Source: Rhodovulum strictum (GTDB lineage Bacteria > Pseudomonadota > Alphaproteobacteria > Rhodobacterales > Rhodobacteraceae). From it: DNA of 64,000 nt. Shown here piece by piece: positions 9,290 to 17,783 of this stretch. The DNA lies in contig NZ_WJPO01000006.1 in assembly GCF_009649175.1 (NCBI RefSeq), positions 62,001-126,000 of the forward strand. The letters are read 5' to 3'. Numbering within the stretch: position 1 is the first letter of the stretch; each line of letters starts with the position of its first letter. The notes beneath the pieces are model-generated. The model was not told the DNA's origin. It did not search any database and saw only the letters and a program-made list of their open reading frames with translations. The translations under genes and the position numbers were made by a program.

Positions 9290-9317
9290 CGTATCACTTG
9301 CATAGCATGCTATTCAA
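9290..9317 (-). promoter_or_regulatory. Predicted marR promoter
   Basis: Reading leftward, -35 TTGAAT (9312-9317), a 16-base spacer and -10 GATACG (9290-9295). The first MarR palindrome (9302-9313) fills most of the spacer, as expected for autorepression. Confidence 0.5.
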
Positions 9318-9326
9318 CAGGATAAT
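9298..9326 (+). promoter_or_regulatory. Predicted promoter of the MarR-divergent membrane-protein gene
   Basis: -35 TTGCAT (9298-9303), a 17-base spacer and -10 GATAAT (9321-9326). Operator 1 covers the -35/spacer and operator 2 covers the expected start of transcription near 9333. Confidence 0.6.
9302..9313. promoter_or_regulatory. MarR operator palindrome 1
   Basis: The perfect 12-bp palindrome ATAGCATGCTAT. An identical copy lies at 9329-9340, 27 bp away centre to centre. Both sit between the divergent marR and membrane-protein genes. Confidence 0.75.
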
Positions 9327-9328
9327 CC

Positions 9329-9340
9329 ATAGCATGCTAT
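9329..9340. promoter_or_regulatory. MarR operator palindrome 2
   Basis: Second exact copy of ATAGCATGCTAT, just downstream of the rightward -10 box, where a bound repressor would block the transcription start. Confidence 0.75.
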
Positions 9341-9357
9341 ATGATTCGGAGGACATC

Positions 9358-9810
9358 ATGTCATAGAAACCCCACGCCATCGCCGGAACCCTCGGGCTCG
9401 GGCTCATCGCCTGTTTCTGGAGCGCAACGCTCTGGTCCGAACTGTTCGGCACCCAGGACCAGATCATCGCCGTCAAGCAGGGCATCCTCTACGGCCTTGT
9501 CCTGCTTGTCCCCGCGCTGGCGATGGCGGGCGCGGGCGGTGCCGCGCTGGCCCGCACCCGCCGCGGCCCGGTAATCGCGCGCAAGACACAGCGGATGCGG
9601 CTTGCCGCGCTCAACGGGGTGCTGATCCTCGTGCCCTCGGCGATCTTCCTGGCGCAAAAGGCCGGGGCCGGGCAGTTCGACGCCGCCTTCTACAGCGTGC
9701 AGGTGCTGGAACTGGCCGCGGGCGCGCTGAACGTGAAACTGCTGGGCGCCAATCTGCGCGACGGCATCGCGATGGCGCAGGCACTCAGCAGAACGCAGGC
9801 CGCGCGCTGA
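9358..9810 (+). pseudogene. Small four-helix membrane protein gene with in-frame stop at codon 3
   Basis: Behind a good promoter and a GGAGG ribosome site lies ATG TCA TAG: the start at 9358 meets TAG at 9364-9366. The same frame then stays open to the stop at 9808-9810 and encodes a plausible protein of about 148 residues with four hydrophobic stretches (for example LGLGLIACFWSATLW, YGLVLLVPALAMA, GVLILVPSAIFLA). The next in-frame ATG (9523) would drop the first helix and most of the second. It looks like a recent nonsense mutation (for example CAG to TAG), a base error, or an unusual start. I do not recognise the family. The divergent MarR gene is intact. Confidence 0.6.
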
Positions 9811-9935
9811 GCAAGGACCATGCGCCACGGTCGGACGGGCGCATGGTCGCGCATCCCGCCCCCTGTCCCGTCGCTTTCGCGCAGGACAGCCGCGCCGCCG
9901 CGCCTATATCTGCGATAACAGGGGGCGGAGGGCGC

Positions 9936-11312
9936 ATGTATCTTTCGGTTTTCGACATCTTCAAGATCGGCATCGGGCCGTCCTCCTCGCACACGATGGG
10001 GCCGATGGTGGCGGCGGCGCGGTTTCTCGACCTGCTGCGCGCCTCGCCCTTCCATGCACATGGGTTGCGCGCCTCGCTGCATGGCTCGCTGGCCTTCACG
10101 GGTGTCGGCCATGCGACCGACCGGGCGGTGATCCTGGGCCTCGACGGGATCAGCCCCGAAAGCTACGACGCAAGCGCCGCCGACTCCGCCCACGCCCGCA
10201 TCCATGCCGAAGGCCGCGTCACGCCCCCGGGGCTCGGCCCGCTCGCCTTCGCGCCCGCCCGCGATCTGGTCTTCGACTATGACCGCGCGCTGCCGGGCCA
10301 TGCCAATGGCATGATCCTGTCGGCCACCGACGCGCAGGGCGACGTGATCCTGACCGAAACCTATTATTCCATCGGCGGCGGCTTCGTGCGGACCGCGGCC
10401 GAACTTGCCTCGGGCGACCCCCCGGACACCACCGGCGCCCCCGTCCCCTACCCCTTTCGCAACGCCACCGAGATGCTGGACATGGCCTGTCGCGCGGGCC
10501 TGAGCATCGCGCAGATGAAGCGCCGGAACGAACTGACCCGGCGCAGCGCAAGCGCGCTCGATGACGGGCTTGCCGCGATCTGGGCGGCGATGGCCGCATG
10601 CATCGACCGCGGGCTGGCCACCGACGGCACCCTGCCCGGCGGGCTGAACATCCGCCGACGGGCGCATGACATCCATCAGGCGCTGCTCGCCGAACGCGGG
10701 CTGAACCTGACCGCACCGCACACGATCAACGACTGGATGAGCGTCTATGCCATGGCCGTGAACGAGGAAAACGCCGCCGGCGGCCGGGTGGTCACTGCGC
10801 CGACCAACGGCGCGGCGGGCGTGGTGCCCGCCACGATCCGCTACTGGCTCGACCATGTGCCCGGCGCGCAACCCTCGAAGGTGGGGGATTTCCTTCTGAC
10901 GGCGGCCGCCATCGGCGGGATCATCAAGCGCAACGCCTCGATCTCGGGCGCCGAATGCGGCTGCCAGGCCGAGGTCGGCTCAGCCGCCGCCATGGCCGCC
11001 GCGGGGCTGGCCGCGGTGCTGGGCGGCAGCCCGGAACAGGTCGAAAACGCCGCCGAAATCGCGCTGGAACATCATCTTGGCATGACCTGCGACCCGGTAA
11101 AGGGGCTGGTGCAGGTGCCCTGCATCGAACGCAACGGGCTTGGCGCGATCAAGGCCGTCTCGGCCGCCTCGCTTGCGCTGCGTGGCGACGGGCAGCATTT
11201 CGTCCCGCTCGATGCCTGCATCGAGACCATGCGCCAGACCGGCCATGACATGAGCGAGAAATACAAGGAAACCGCGCTGGGCGGGCTGGCCGTCAACGTG
11301 CCCAACTGCTGA
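9936..11312 (+). CDS. sdaA: L-serine ammonia-lyase (iron-sulfur L-serine dehydratase)
   Basis: Single-chain [4Fe-4S] enzyme that deaminates L-serine to pyruvate; 458 residues, cytoplasmic. The N-terminal [20 protein letters not shown] segment is the family hallmark. Cluster cysteines appear in [10 protein letters not shown], in GMTCDPVKG and in VQVPCIERN near the C-terminus. The ATG at 9936 has GGAGG five bases upstream; the longer frame adds a non-conserved leader. A TATATC sequence (9906-9911) may be its -10. A shared terminator-like repeat separates it from the convergent GS-like gene. Confidence 0.95.
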   Translation: MYLSVFDIFKIGIGPSSSHTMGPMVAAARFLDLLRASPFHAHGLRASLHGSLAFTGVGHATDRAVILGLDGISPESYDASAADSAHARIHAEGRVTPPGLGPLAFAPARDLVFDYDRALPGHANGMILSATDAQGDVILTETYYSIGGGFVRTAAELASGDPPDTTGAPVPYPFRNATEMLDMACRAGLSIAQMKRRNELTRRSASALDDGLAAIWAAMAACIDRGLATDGTLPGGLNIRRRAHDIHQALLAERGLNLTAPHTINDWMSVYAMAVNEENAAGGRVVTAPTNGAAGVVPATIRYWLDHVPGAQPSKVGDFLLTAAAIGGIIKRNASISGAECGCQAEVGSAAAMAAAGLAAVLGGSPEQVENAAEIALEHHLGMTCDPVKGLVQVPCIERNGLGAIKAVSAASLALRGDGQHFVPLDACIETMRQTGHDMSEKYKETALGGLAVNVPNC

Positions 11313-11370
11313 GAGCCTGCACGCGGCCCCGGCTGGTCGAGCGGATGTTTGCGGCCGACAGAAACCCCAT

Positions 11371-11430
11371 TTTCTTCTGGCCTGAAATATCCCGGGGGAG
11401 GCCGAAGGACGGGGGGCAGCGCCCCCCTTT
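11371..11430 (-). repeat. 3'-end intergenic repeat element, copy B
   Basis: In minus orientation it follows the GS-like gene stop (11447): a 7-bp G6C/GC6 hairpin (11411-11417 with 11421-11427, loop AGC), then the GATATTT core (11391-11385) and the GCCAGAAGAA part (11381-11372). It lies between convergent genes, so it may serve sdaA as well. Confidence 0.75.
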
Positions 11431-11446
11431 CCCCGGCCCGCCGCCC

Positions 11447-12778
11447 TCAGACCGTGTCGAGGTAAAGCGCAAGCCGGGCGTCGGCGTCCAGCTCGGCGAT
11501 CCGGCGCGCTTCCTGGCGCTTGGTCATGGCAAGGTTGCGGATCAGGCCGGGCAGAAAGATGCGGGCGATCAGCGGGCTGGCCTCGAACGCGTCGATCGCG
11601 CCGGACCAGCAGGCCGGGATCTGGGGCAGATCCTGCAAATAGGCGTTGCCGCTGACCGGCGGGGGCGGGGTCAGGCCGTCCTCGATGCCGATCAGCGCCG
11701 CGCCCAGCACCGCAGCGATCATCAGATAGGGGTTGATGTCGCCACCTGCCACGCGATGCTCGATCCGCCGTGCGCGCGGGCTGCCGCCGGGGATGCGCAG
11801 CGCCGCGGTGCGGTTTTCCTGCGCCCAGCAGATCCGCGTCGGCGCATGCGCCCCGGGCACGAGCCGGTCATAGCTGTTGGCATGCGGCGCCAGCACCAGC
11901 GTCATGTCGGGCAGCGCCGCAAGGCAGCCCGCCACAGCCGCACCCAGAAGCCGCGGCCCGTCGGGGCGGGCATCGTCGAACAGGTTCGCGCCCGCATCGT
12001 CGAGCACCGAGAAATGCATGTGCAGCCCGTTGCCCGCATGATCGGGATAGGGCTTGGCCATGAAGCTGCCCGCCATGCCGTGCCGCCGCGCCAGCCCCTT
12101 GACCAGCAGCTTGAACAGCCACGCATCGTCCGCGGCCTTCATCGCGGAACCATGCATCAGGTTGACCTCGAACTGGCCCATTCCGGCTTCGGAGATTGCC
12201 GCATCCGCGGGAATGTCCATCGCCTCGCAGGCATCGTAAAGATCGGTGAAGAACCCGTCGAATGCGTCGAGCGTGCGCAAACTCAGGATCTCGGCCGCGG
12301 CCCGCCGCTTGCCCGAGCGCGGCGAGCGGGGCGGTTGCAGCACGCTCTCGCTGTCGTCGACCAGGTAGAATTCCAGCTCTGTCGCCACCTGCGGGCGCCA
12401 GCCCCGCGCGGCATAGGCGTCCAGCACACGCGCCAGCGCCTGACGCGGGCAGCCGTCGAACGGCGCGCCGTCCTCGGTGAACATCCACATCGGCAACAGC
12501 GCGGTCGGCGCCTCGAGCCAGGGCATCGGCACGAAGCCGCGCCCGGTCGGGTGCAGCACGCCATCGGCATCGCCGGAGTCGAAGACCAGCGGGCTGTCCT
12601 CGATATCCTCGCCCCAGATGTCGAGGTTGAGCACCGAAAGCGGAAAGCGCGCGCCCTCCTCGGCGGCCTTGGCGGCAAAGCGGGCAGGCAGCCGCTTGCC
12701 GCGGGCCTGCCCGTTCAGATCGCAGGCGCCGATGCGGATCGTGCGCACCTCGGGATGGGTGTCGAGCCAGGCGATCAT
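11447..12778 (-). CDS. Glutamine synthetase-like gamma-glutamyl ligase (PuuA/GlnA-III type)
   Basis: A 443-residue GS-fold protein. Metal and ATP motifs include TELEFYL, MGQFEVNL, NGLHMHFS and the NRTAALRIP arginine segment. It is shorter than housekeeping GlnA and no adenylylation tyrosine loop is visible, so it probably glutamylates an amine (a PuuA-like role) rather than making glutamine. Its ATG overlaps the upstream permease stop by four bases. It is the last gene of an operon with a complete polar amino-acid ABC importer, so the imported compound is its likely substrate. A second GS-like gene is at 26825. Confidence 0.85.
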   Translation of the reverse strand: MIAWLDTHPEVRTIRIGACDLNGQARGKRLPARFAAKAAEEGARFPLSVLNLDIWGEDIEDSPLVFDSGDADGVLHPTGRGFVPMPWLEAPTALLPMWMFTEDGAPFDGCPRQALARVLDAYAARGWRPQVATELEFYLVDDSESVLQPPRSPRSGKRRAAAEILSLRTLDAFDGFFTDLYDACEAMDIPADAAISEAGMGQFEVNLMHGSAMKAADDAWLFKLLVKGLARRHGMAGSFMAKPYPDHAGNGLHMHFSVLDDAGANLFDDARPDGPRLLGAAVAGCLAALPDMTLVLAPHANSYDRLVPGAHAPTRICWAQENRTAALRIPGGSPRARRIEHRVAGGDINPYLMIAAVLGAALIGIEDGLTPPPPVSGNAYLQDLPQIPACWSGAIDAFEASPLIARIFLPGLIRNLAMTKRQEARRIAELDADARLALYLDTV

Positions 12779-13614
12779 CGGATCACCTGCGGACGGATGC
12801 GCAGCCGCGGTCGCGCCTCGCGCGGCAGATGGCGGTTCAGGCGGCGGTTGATCAGCCCGAAGACCGCGATCACGATCAGGGTCAGAAGGACGAAATACGC
12901 GGCCACGATCGGATAGGCGACGAAGGGGTTGAAGGTCTTGTCGGCGAAATATTTCGCGTAGTAGAGCGCGTCGCCCTTCTGTTGCCAGGCCGGAAAGCCC
13001 GAGAAGAAGACCAGCGTCGTGGCGTGGAACAGAAAGATCGCCTCATTCGTATAGGCGGGCCAGGCAAGCCGCAGCATCGTGGGCCAGACCACGCGGCGGA
13101 ACTTGGCCCAGCCCGACAGGCCATAGGCATCGGCGGCCTCCAGATCGCCCCGGGGGATCGCGCGCAGCGCGCCATAGAATATCTCGGCCGAGTAGGCGGC
13201 GGTGTTCAGGAACAGCACGATCAGCGCCCCCGCCCAGGCCCGCGTCAGCCAGCGCGTTTCGGCGGTGATCTCGACGAAGATCAGGTTCAGCGTGATGCCC
13301 GCCTTGGGCAGCAGCACGAACGCCTCGTAGGCAAGGAAGAACTGGATGAAAAGCGGCGAGCCGCGGAACAGGAAGATGAACCATTCGGCGGGCTTGCGGA
13401 CCGGGGCCAGCGGGCTGAGCCGCGCCAGGGCCACCGCCGTTGCAAGGAAGAAGCCGCCGAGCAGCGCGAGAAGGCCGAAATAGACGTTCCAGATCATCCC
13501 CGATCCGATCAGGGTGATCTGTTCGCACAGCGTGAAGCCCGAGCGCGGCAACAGCCGCTCGCCGATGCCGACCGAGCGCAGCGCGTAATCCTGGATGGTC
13601 TGAAGACAGCTCAT
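12775..13614 (-). CDS. Polar amino-acid ABC transporter permease 2 (HisM/ArtM-like)
   Basis: A 279-residue inner-membrane permease with about five to six hydrophobic segments and the cytoplasmic EAA loop (DLEAADAYGLSGWAKF) that docks the ATPase. The start at 13614 overlaps the stop of permease 1 by four bases (ATGA), and the 3' end overlaps the GS-like gene the same way, so the three are translationally coupled. It pairs with permease 1 as a heterodimer. Confidence 0.9.
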   Translation of the reverse strand: MSCLQTIQDYALRSVGIGERLLPRSGFTLCEQITLIGSGMIWNVYFGLLALLGGFFLATAVALARLSPLAPVRKPAEWFIFLFRGSPLFIQFFLAYEAFVLLPKAGITLNLIFVEITAETRWLTRAWAGALIVLFLNTAAYSAEIFYGALRAIPRGDLEAADAYGLSGWAKFRRVVWPTMLRLAWPAYTNEAIFLFHATTLVFFSGFPAWQQKGDALYYAKYFADKTFNPFVAYPIVAAYFVLLTLIVIAVFGLINRRLNRHLPREARPRLRIRPQVIR

Positions 13615-14492
13615 GCGGCAGCCTTGCGCTGGGCCTCGCCCGCAAGCGTTGCCTGGCCATGCGACAGCCGCGCCGTCAGGCGGCCCAGCACCATCTCGGA
13701 GATCCTGGTCAGCCCCAGATAGAACACCAGAAGCCCGAGGAAGTAATAGATCCGCCAATCGGGATGCGGATAGGCATAGATCGAGGTCTTGACCCCGCCC
13801 AGTTCCCGCGCCCAGTAGACGATGTCCTGCACCCCCAGCAGGAACAGCAGCGGCGTGGCCTTGATCAGGATCATCCACAGATTGGACAGGCCGGGCAGCG
13901 CATAGACCCACATCTGCGGCACGAGGATGCGCCAGAACGCCTGGGACTGGGTCATGCCATAGGCCTCGGCGGTCTCGATCTGGGCACGGGGAACGGCCCG
14001 CATCGCGCCATGCAGCACATTGGCGGCAAAGGCGCCAAAGACCACGGCAAAGGCGATGACCGCCAGCGTGAAGGCATAGGTGTCATGCACCCATGGCGGG
14101 CTGGTCGAGAGCGGCAGCTTGGCCTCGGCACAGACCACGAAATCGCTGCCGCGGCGCACGGGTTCGGTCCAGTCGGGGCATTTCGTCTTGTGCCGGACCC
14201 ATTCCAACGCCTGGTCCATCGCGATCGGCACGAACAGGAAAAAGATGATGTCGGGCACGCCGCGCACCATCGCGGTATAGCCCCGGCCCAGCCATTGCAC
14301 CGGCCAGAGCCGCGAGCGCGTTGCCACCGCCCCGGCAAAGCCGAAGGCCAGCGCAATGGGTGCGGTGATCGCCAGCAGCGCCATCACCGTGCCGAACGAG
14401 GCATAGAAGGCCATGTGCTTGCCGCTGGTCAGGTAGCAGGCAAGCCAGTGTAGCCCTTCGAGGCTGGACGGATCGGCGCAGGACGCGAACAT
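13611..14492 (-). CDS. Polar amino-acid ABC transporter permease 1 (HisQ/ArtQ-like)
   Basis: A 293-residue permease of the His/Arg/Lys importer family. Hydrophobic segments flank a polar insert with two cysteines (about residues 105-125: KCPDW, VVCAEA), longer than in HisQ. The EAA motif reads QIETAEAYGMTQSQAF. It lies 41 bases after the binding-protein gene and is coupled to permease 2. Confidence 0.9.
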   Translation of the reverse strand: MFASCADPSSLEGLHWLACYLTSGKHMAFYASFGTVMALLAITAPIALAFGFAGAVATRSRLWPVQWLGRGYTAMVRGVPDIIFFLFVPIAMDQALEWVRHKTKCPDWTEPVRRGSDFVVCAEAKLPLSTSPPWVHDTYAFTLAVIAFAVVFGAFAANVLHGAMRAVPRAQIETAEAYGMTQSQAFWRILVPQMWVYALPGLSNLWMILIKATPLLFLLGVQDIVYWARELGGVKTSIYAYPHPDWRIYYFLGLLVFYLGLTRISEMVLGRLTARLSHGQATLAGEAQRKAAA

Positions 14493-14533
14493 CGGCGGTC
14501 AGGGGCGGCGCGGCGGCCGCCCCGCTCATCGCA

Positions 14534-15253
14534 TCAGAACAGCGGCGACTCGGCGCCGAGCCATTTGGCGATCAGTTCGTTCAGCGTGCCGTCATCCTTC
14601 ATCGACTGGATCGCCGCATCGAACTTGTCGCGCAGTTCGGGGTCGGACTTGCGGAACGCTGCCCCGATGCCGCCGCCAAGCTGCACATCCTCGCCGACAA
14701 AGACCAGATCGCTTTCGGCCACATAGGGCGCCAGGAAATCCTTGTCCGCCAGCGCCGCATCGGCCTCGCCCTTCCGCACGGCGGCGATCGTGTCTTCGGG
14801 ATTGGCGAATTCCATCAGCGTCGCGCCGGTATCGACGACGTGATTGGCCTGGATCGTGCCGGTCTGGGCCGCGACCACGCCGCCCTCGATATCGGCATCC
14901 TCGGACAGCCCGGCATAGGCCGAGACCGAGGGGGGCGTGTATTCCTGTGCGAAATCGACGACTTCCTTGCGCTCGTCCGTGATGCTCATGCCGGCGATGA
15001 TGACATCGTAATTGCCCGAGACGAGGTTGGGGATGATCGAATCCCAGTCATTCGTCACCCAGACGCAGTTCAGTCCGGCGCGCGCGCAAAGCTCGTCGCC
15101 AAGCTCGCGCTCGAACCCGTCGACCTGGCCGTTGTCGTTGATGAAATTGTAGGGAGGATATGCGCCTTCGGTGCCAAGGCGGACGACATCCTGCGCAAAG
15201 GCAAGCCCCGCCGAAAGCGCAAGCGCGGCGGTGCCGAGGATCAGGGTCTTCAT
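14534..15253 (-). CDS. Periplasmic amino-acid-binding protein (HisJ/ArgT family)
   Basis: A 239-residue solute-binding protein, component of the ABC importer. The signal peptide MKTLILGTAALALSAGLAFA is followed by the mature start QDVVRLGTEGAYPP, and the ligand-site segments GMSITDERKEVVDF and ADAALADKDF are present. The ATG at 15253 has GGGAGA six bases upstream. Family members bind lysine, arginine, ornithine, histidine or opines. The GS-like ligase in the operon favours an amine-bearing substrate. Confidence 0.9.
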   Translation of the reverse strand: MKTLILGTAALALSAGLAFAQDVVRLGTEGAYPPYNFINDNGQVDGFERELGDELCARAGLNCVWVTNDWDSIIPNLVSGNYDVIIAGMSITDERKEVVDFAQEYTPPSVSAYAGLSEDADIEGGVVAAQTGTIQANHVVDTGATLMEFANPEDTIAAVRKGEADAALADKDFLAPYVAESDLVFVGEDVQLGGGIGAAFRKSDPELRDKFDAAIQSMKDDGTLNELIAKWLGAESPLF

Positions 15254-15284
15254 GGGTACTCTCCCGTTGGTCTGGTTGGGCGGT

Positions 15285-16064
15285 TCAGGCCGCCACGGTT
15301 GCACTTAGAAACTGTTGCAGGCGCTCGGACCTTGGCGCGCCGAACAGGGCGTCGGGCGGGCCTTCTTCCTCGATCAGGCCCTGATGCAGGAAGATGACAT
15401 GGTCCGACACATCCGCCGCAAGCCGCATGTCATGGGTGACGATGATCATCGTGCGCCCCTCCTCGGCCAGCGCCTTGATGACGCGCACCACCTCCTGTTC
15501 CAGTTCCGGATCAAGCGCCGAGGTCGGCTCGTCGAACAGAAGCGCGCGGGGCTGCATCGCCAGCGCGCGGGCAATCGCGGCGCGCTGCTGCTGGCCGCCC
15601 GAAAGCTGCGCGGGCCAGGCATCGGCCTTGTCGCCGATCCCCACCTTGTCGAGCAGCGCGCGGGCGCGGGTCTCGACCTCGGCGCGATCCTCGCCCAGCA
15701 CGGAGACGGGGGCCTCCATCACGTTCTGGAGAATGGTCATGTGCGCCCAGAGATTGAACTGCTGGAACACCATCGACAGGTTGGTGCGGATGCGGGTCAC
15801 CTGTTTGCGGTCGGCGGGCTGGCGGTTGGGGCCAATGCCGCGCCAGGACACGGGCTCGCCCTCGAACAGGATGTCGCCCTGCTGGCTGTCCTCCAGCAGG
15901 TTGGCACAGCGCAGGAGCGTCGACTTGCCCGACCCGGACGAGCCGATCAGCGAGACGACATCGCCCTTTTGCGCGGCAAGGCTCACGCCCTTCAGAACCT
16001 CCAGCGCGCCGTAGCTCTTGTGGAGATCGCGGATTTCAAGAACGGGCGGCGTTGGATCTGTCAC
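15285..16064 (-). CDS. Polar amino-acid ABC transporter ATP-binding protein
   Basis: A 259-residue ATPase with Walker A GSSGSGKST, Q-loop (QQFNLW), signature LSGGQQQR, Walker B ALLFDEP and the H-loop VTHD. The GTG at 16064 is used because the conserved VLEIRDLHKSYG region begins seven residues later and no nearer ATG exists; its ribosome site is weak. First gene of the five-gene importer plus GS-like operon, ordered ATPase, binding protein, permease, permease, ligase. Confidence 0.93.
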   Translation of the reverse strand: MTDPTPPVLEIRDLHKSYGALEVLKGVSLAAQKGDVVSLIGSSGSGKSTLLRCANLLEDSQQGDILFEGEPVSWRGIGPNRQPADRKQVTRIRTNLSMVFQQFNLWAHMTILQNVMEAPVSVLGEDRAEVETRARALLDKVGIGDKADAWPAQLSGGQQQRAAIARALAMQPRALLFDEPTSALDPELEQEVVRVIKALAEEGRTMIIVTHDMRLAADVSDHVIFLHQGLIEEEGPPDALFGAPRSERLQQFLSATVAA

Positions 16065-16209
16065 GAAGCTGGCTGTTGTTGCTTGACGGCCCAGAAGTAG
16101 GGCGCGATTCCGCTGCGATTGCAACGGGGAACTGGCAGAGGGCGCCGCAGACGCCTGGGATTCGGGCAGTTGCGCCCGATCCGCTCGCCCCTGGGTTTTG
16201 CGGGATCGC

Positions 16210-16656
16210 TCAGGCGTTGCGCCGGGTCTCGGCGCGGTGGCGGGCCAGCGCGCTGTCGCGGTCCGAGACGCCCAGCAGGTTCGCCACCAGCCGCAACAGC
16301 CCGTCCTCGGCCTCGTCCCGCACGCCATCGGCCAGAACGACCTCCCATAGCGCCTCGATCACGCCCTCGCGGTCCTCGTAGGGCACGGCGTCCTTGATCG
16401 CGCGGGTAAAGCGCACGGTATCGGGCGCCTCGGCCTCCAGCGCCTCGGCCCGCAGGCGCAGGGCGTGTGCGTCGGCGGGGGACAGGCCATAGCGGGCGGC
16501 AAGGATGCGGTCGATCCGCTCGGCCTCTTCATGGGCGTACTCGCCATCGGCGCGCGCGAGGCGCACCAGAAGCGCGCCGAGCGCGAGGCGCGCATCGTCA
16601 TCGGGCAGGCGGCCGGGGTCGGGCCGGAACAGCCGGCTCAGGAAATCTGCGAACAT
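16210..16656 (-). CDS. TerB-family protein (tellurite resistance TerB domain)
   Basis: A 148-residue all-helical protein matching the TerB fold, with acidic metal-binding-like segments (RADGEYAHEEAERI and LADGVRDEAEDGLL) arranged as two pseudo-repeats. No other ter genes are nearby, so tellurite resistance should not be assumed. Stand-alone TerB proteins are common in alphaproteobacteria and of unknown function. It lies 145 bases upstream of the ABC ATPase on the same strand. Confidence 0.8.
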   Translation of the reverse strand: MFADFLSRLFRPDPGRLPDDDARLALGALLVRLARADGEYAHEEAERIDRILAARYGLSPADAHALRLRAEALEAEAPDTVRFTRAIKDAVPYEDREGVIEALWEVVLADGVRDEAEDGLLRLVANLLGVSDRDSALARHRAETRRNA

Positions 16657-16697
16657 GGGGATGATATACGATGCCTGCGCGCGCCGGAAAAGCCGGT

Positions 16698-16991
16698 TCA
16701 GCCCTCGTAGCCCGCCACGATCACCAGATCGCCCTCGGACACGGGGTCGCGGAGCGCCCGGGCGGCCTGATAGGCGGGGCTGTCATAGCAGGCAAGCGCA
16801 GCCTCGATGCTGGGAAACTCGATCACCACGGTCCGCCGCCGCGCCTGCCCCTCGCGCACCTGCTGGTCGCCGCCACGGACCAGGAAGCGCGCGCCATATT
16901 CGGCGAAGGGGGCGGCATTGGCGGCCTTGTAGCGTTCATAGGCCTCCGCGTCGTGAACATCGACATGGGCGACCCAGTATCCCTTGGGCAT
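16698..16991 (-). CDS. DUF1330 family protein
   Basis: A 97-residue ferredoxin-like-fold protein (dimeric alpha-beta barrel superfamily). The pattern GYWVAHVDVHDAEAYERYKA at the start and IEFPSIEAALACYDSPAYQ later is typical of DUF1330. Function unknown. Five bases separate the upstream rlmJ stop from its ATG, so it is co-transcribed with rlmJ. Confidence 0.85.
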   Translation of the reverse strand: MPKGYWVAHVDVHDAEAYERYKAANAAPFAEYGARFLVRGGDQQVREGQARRRTVVIEFPSIEAALACYDSPAYQAARALRDPVSEGDLVIVAGYEG

Positions 16992-16996
16992 GGCAT

Positions 16997-17779
16997 CTAT
17001 CCTTTCAGGCTGGCGAAAAGGGCGGTCAGGCGCGCGGCCTCGTCGGCCATGCCCCAGGGTGGGTTCACGATGAACATGCCCGAACCGATCAGCCCATGCC
17101 CCGCGCGCGCCGGGGGGAAGCGGACCTGATGATCCAGCGCGTCCGGGAAGGTTTCATGCAACGCGGCGATCATCGGGGCATGCGGCGCGGCGGGCAGGAT
17201 CGGATACCACAAGGCCAGCGTGCCCACCGCCCATTTGCGATGGATCGCGGCCATGTGGCCGGGGATGGCGGCGTAATCGGCCTTCACCTCGAAGCTGGGG
17301 TCGATCAGCATCAGCCCGCGCCGGGGCGTGGGGGGCACCAGCGCGCGAGCGGCGCGAAATCCGTCCTCGGGGCGCAGATGCGCGCCGAACGGGGCCATGA
17401 CCCGGGCCAGCGCCTGATATTCCTGCGGATGCAGCTCGGCCAGGTGCATCACGTCGCCCTTGCGCAGCGACAGCGCGGCCAGCAGCGGCGAGCCGGGATA
17501 GGCGGTGGCGCCGAAACGCGCACGCACCTCGGCCAACCGGCGCCGATAGGGGTGATCCGCGGGCAAGCGCCCCTCCAGCACGCCGATGCCCGCCGCCGCC
17601 TCGCCGGTCCGGACCGCCTCGGGCGCGGCAAGGTCGTACAGGCCGCGGCCGGCATGCGTCTCGATATAGGTGAGCGGCTTGTCCTTGCGGGTCAGGTAGT
17701 CGAGCATCGCGCATGAAAGCGCATGCTTGTGCACATCGGCCAGGTTTCCCGCGTGATAGATATGCTGGTAGGAGAGCAT
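16997..17779 (-). CDS. rlmJ: 23S rRNA (adenine2030-N6)-methyltransferase RlmJ
   Basis: A 260-residue SAM-dependent methyltransferase of the RlmJ family. Conserved N-terminus MLSYQHIYHAGNLADVHKH, SAM-site segment YIETHAGRGLYDL, and catalytic motif DPSFE (in place of the commoner DPPYE). The ATG at 17779 lies four bases after the pyrG stop. Order pyrG, rlmJ, DUF1330 on the same strand. Confidence 0.9.
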   Translation of the reverse strand: MLSYQHIYHAGNLADVHKHALSCAMLDYLTRKDKPLTYIETHAGRGLYDLAAPEAVRTGEAAAGIGVLEGRLPADHPYRRRLAEVRARFGATAYPGSPLLAALSLRKGDVMHLAELHPQEYQALARVMAPFGAHLRPEDGFRAARALVPPTPRRGLMLIDPSFEVKADYAAIPGHMAAIHRKWAVGTLALWYPILPAAPHAPMIAALHETFPDALDHQVRFPPARAGHGLIGSGMFIVNPPWGMADEAARLTALFASLKG

Positions 17780-17783
17780 CGCC

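Noticed and set aside
9523-9810. Short protein starting at the ATG at 9523
   Set aside because: It would begin after the first hydrophobic helix and part of the second, with no ribosome site; the promoter and SD point to 9358.
11447-12778. Housekeeping glutamine synthetase glnA
   Set aside because: Shorter chain, no adenylylation tyrosine loop visible, and operon context with an amino-acid importer; a GlnA-type nitrogen-assimilation role is unlikely.
16210-16656. Tellurite resistance operon
   Set aside because: Only a TerB-like protein is present; no terA/C/D/Z genes lie nearby.
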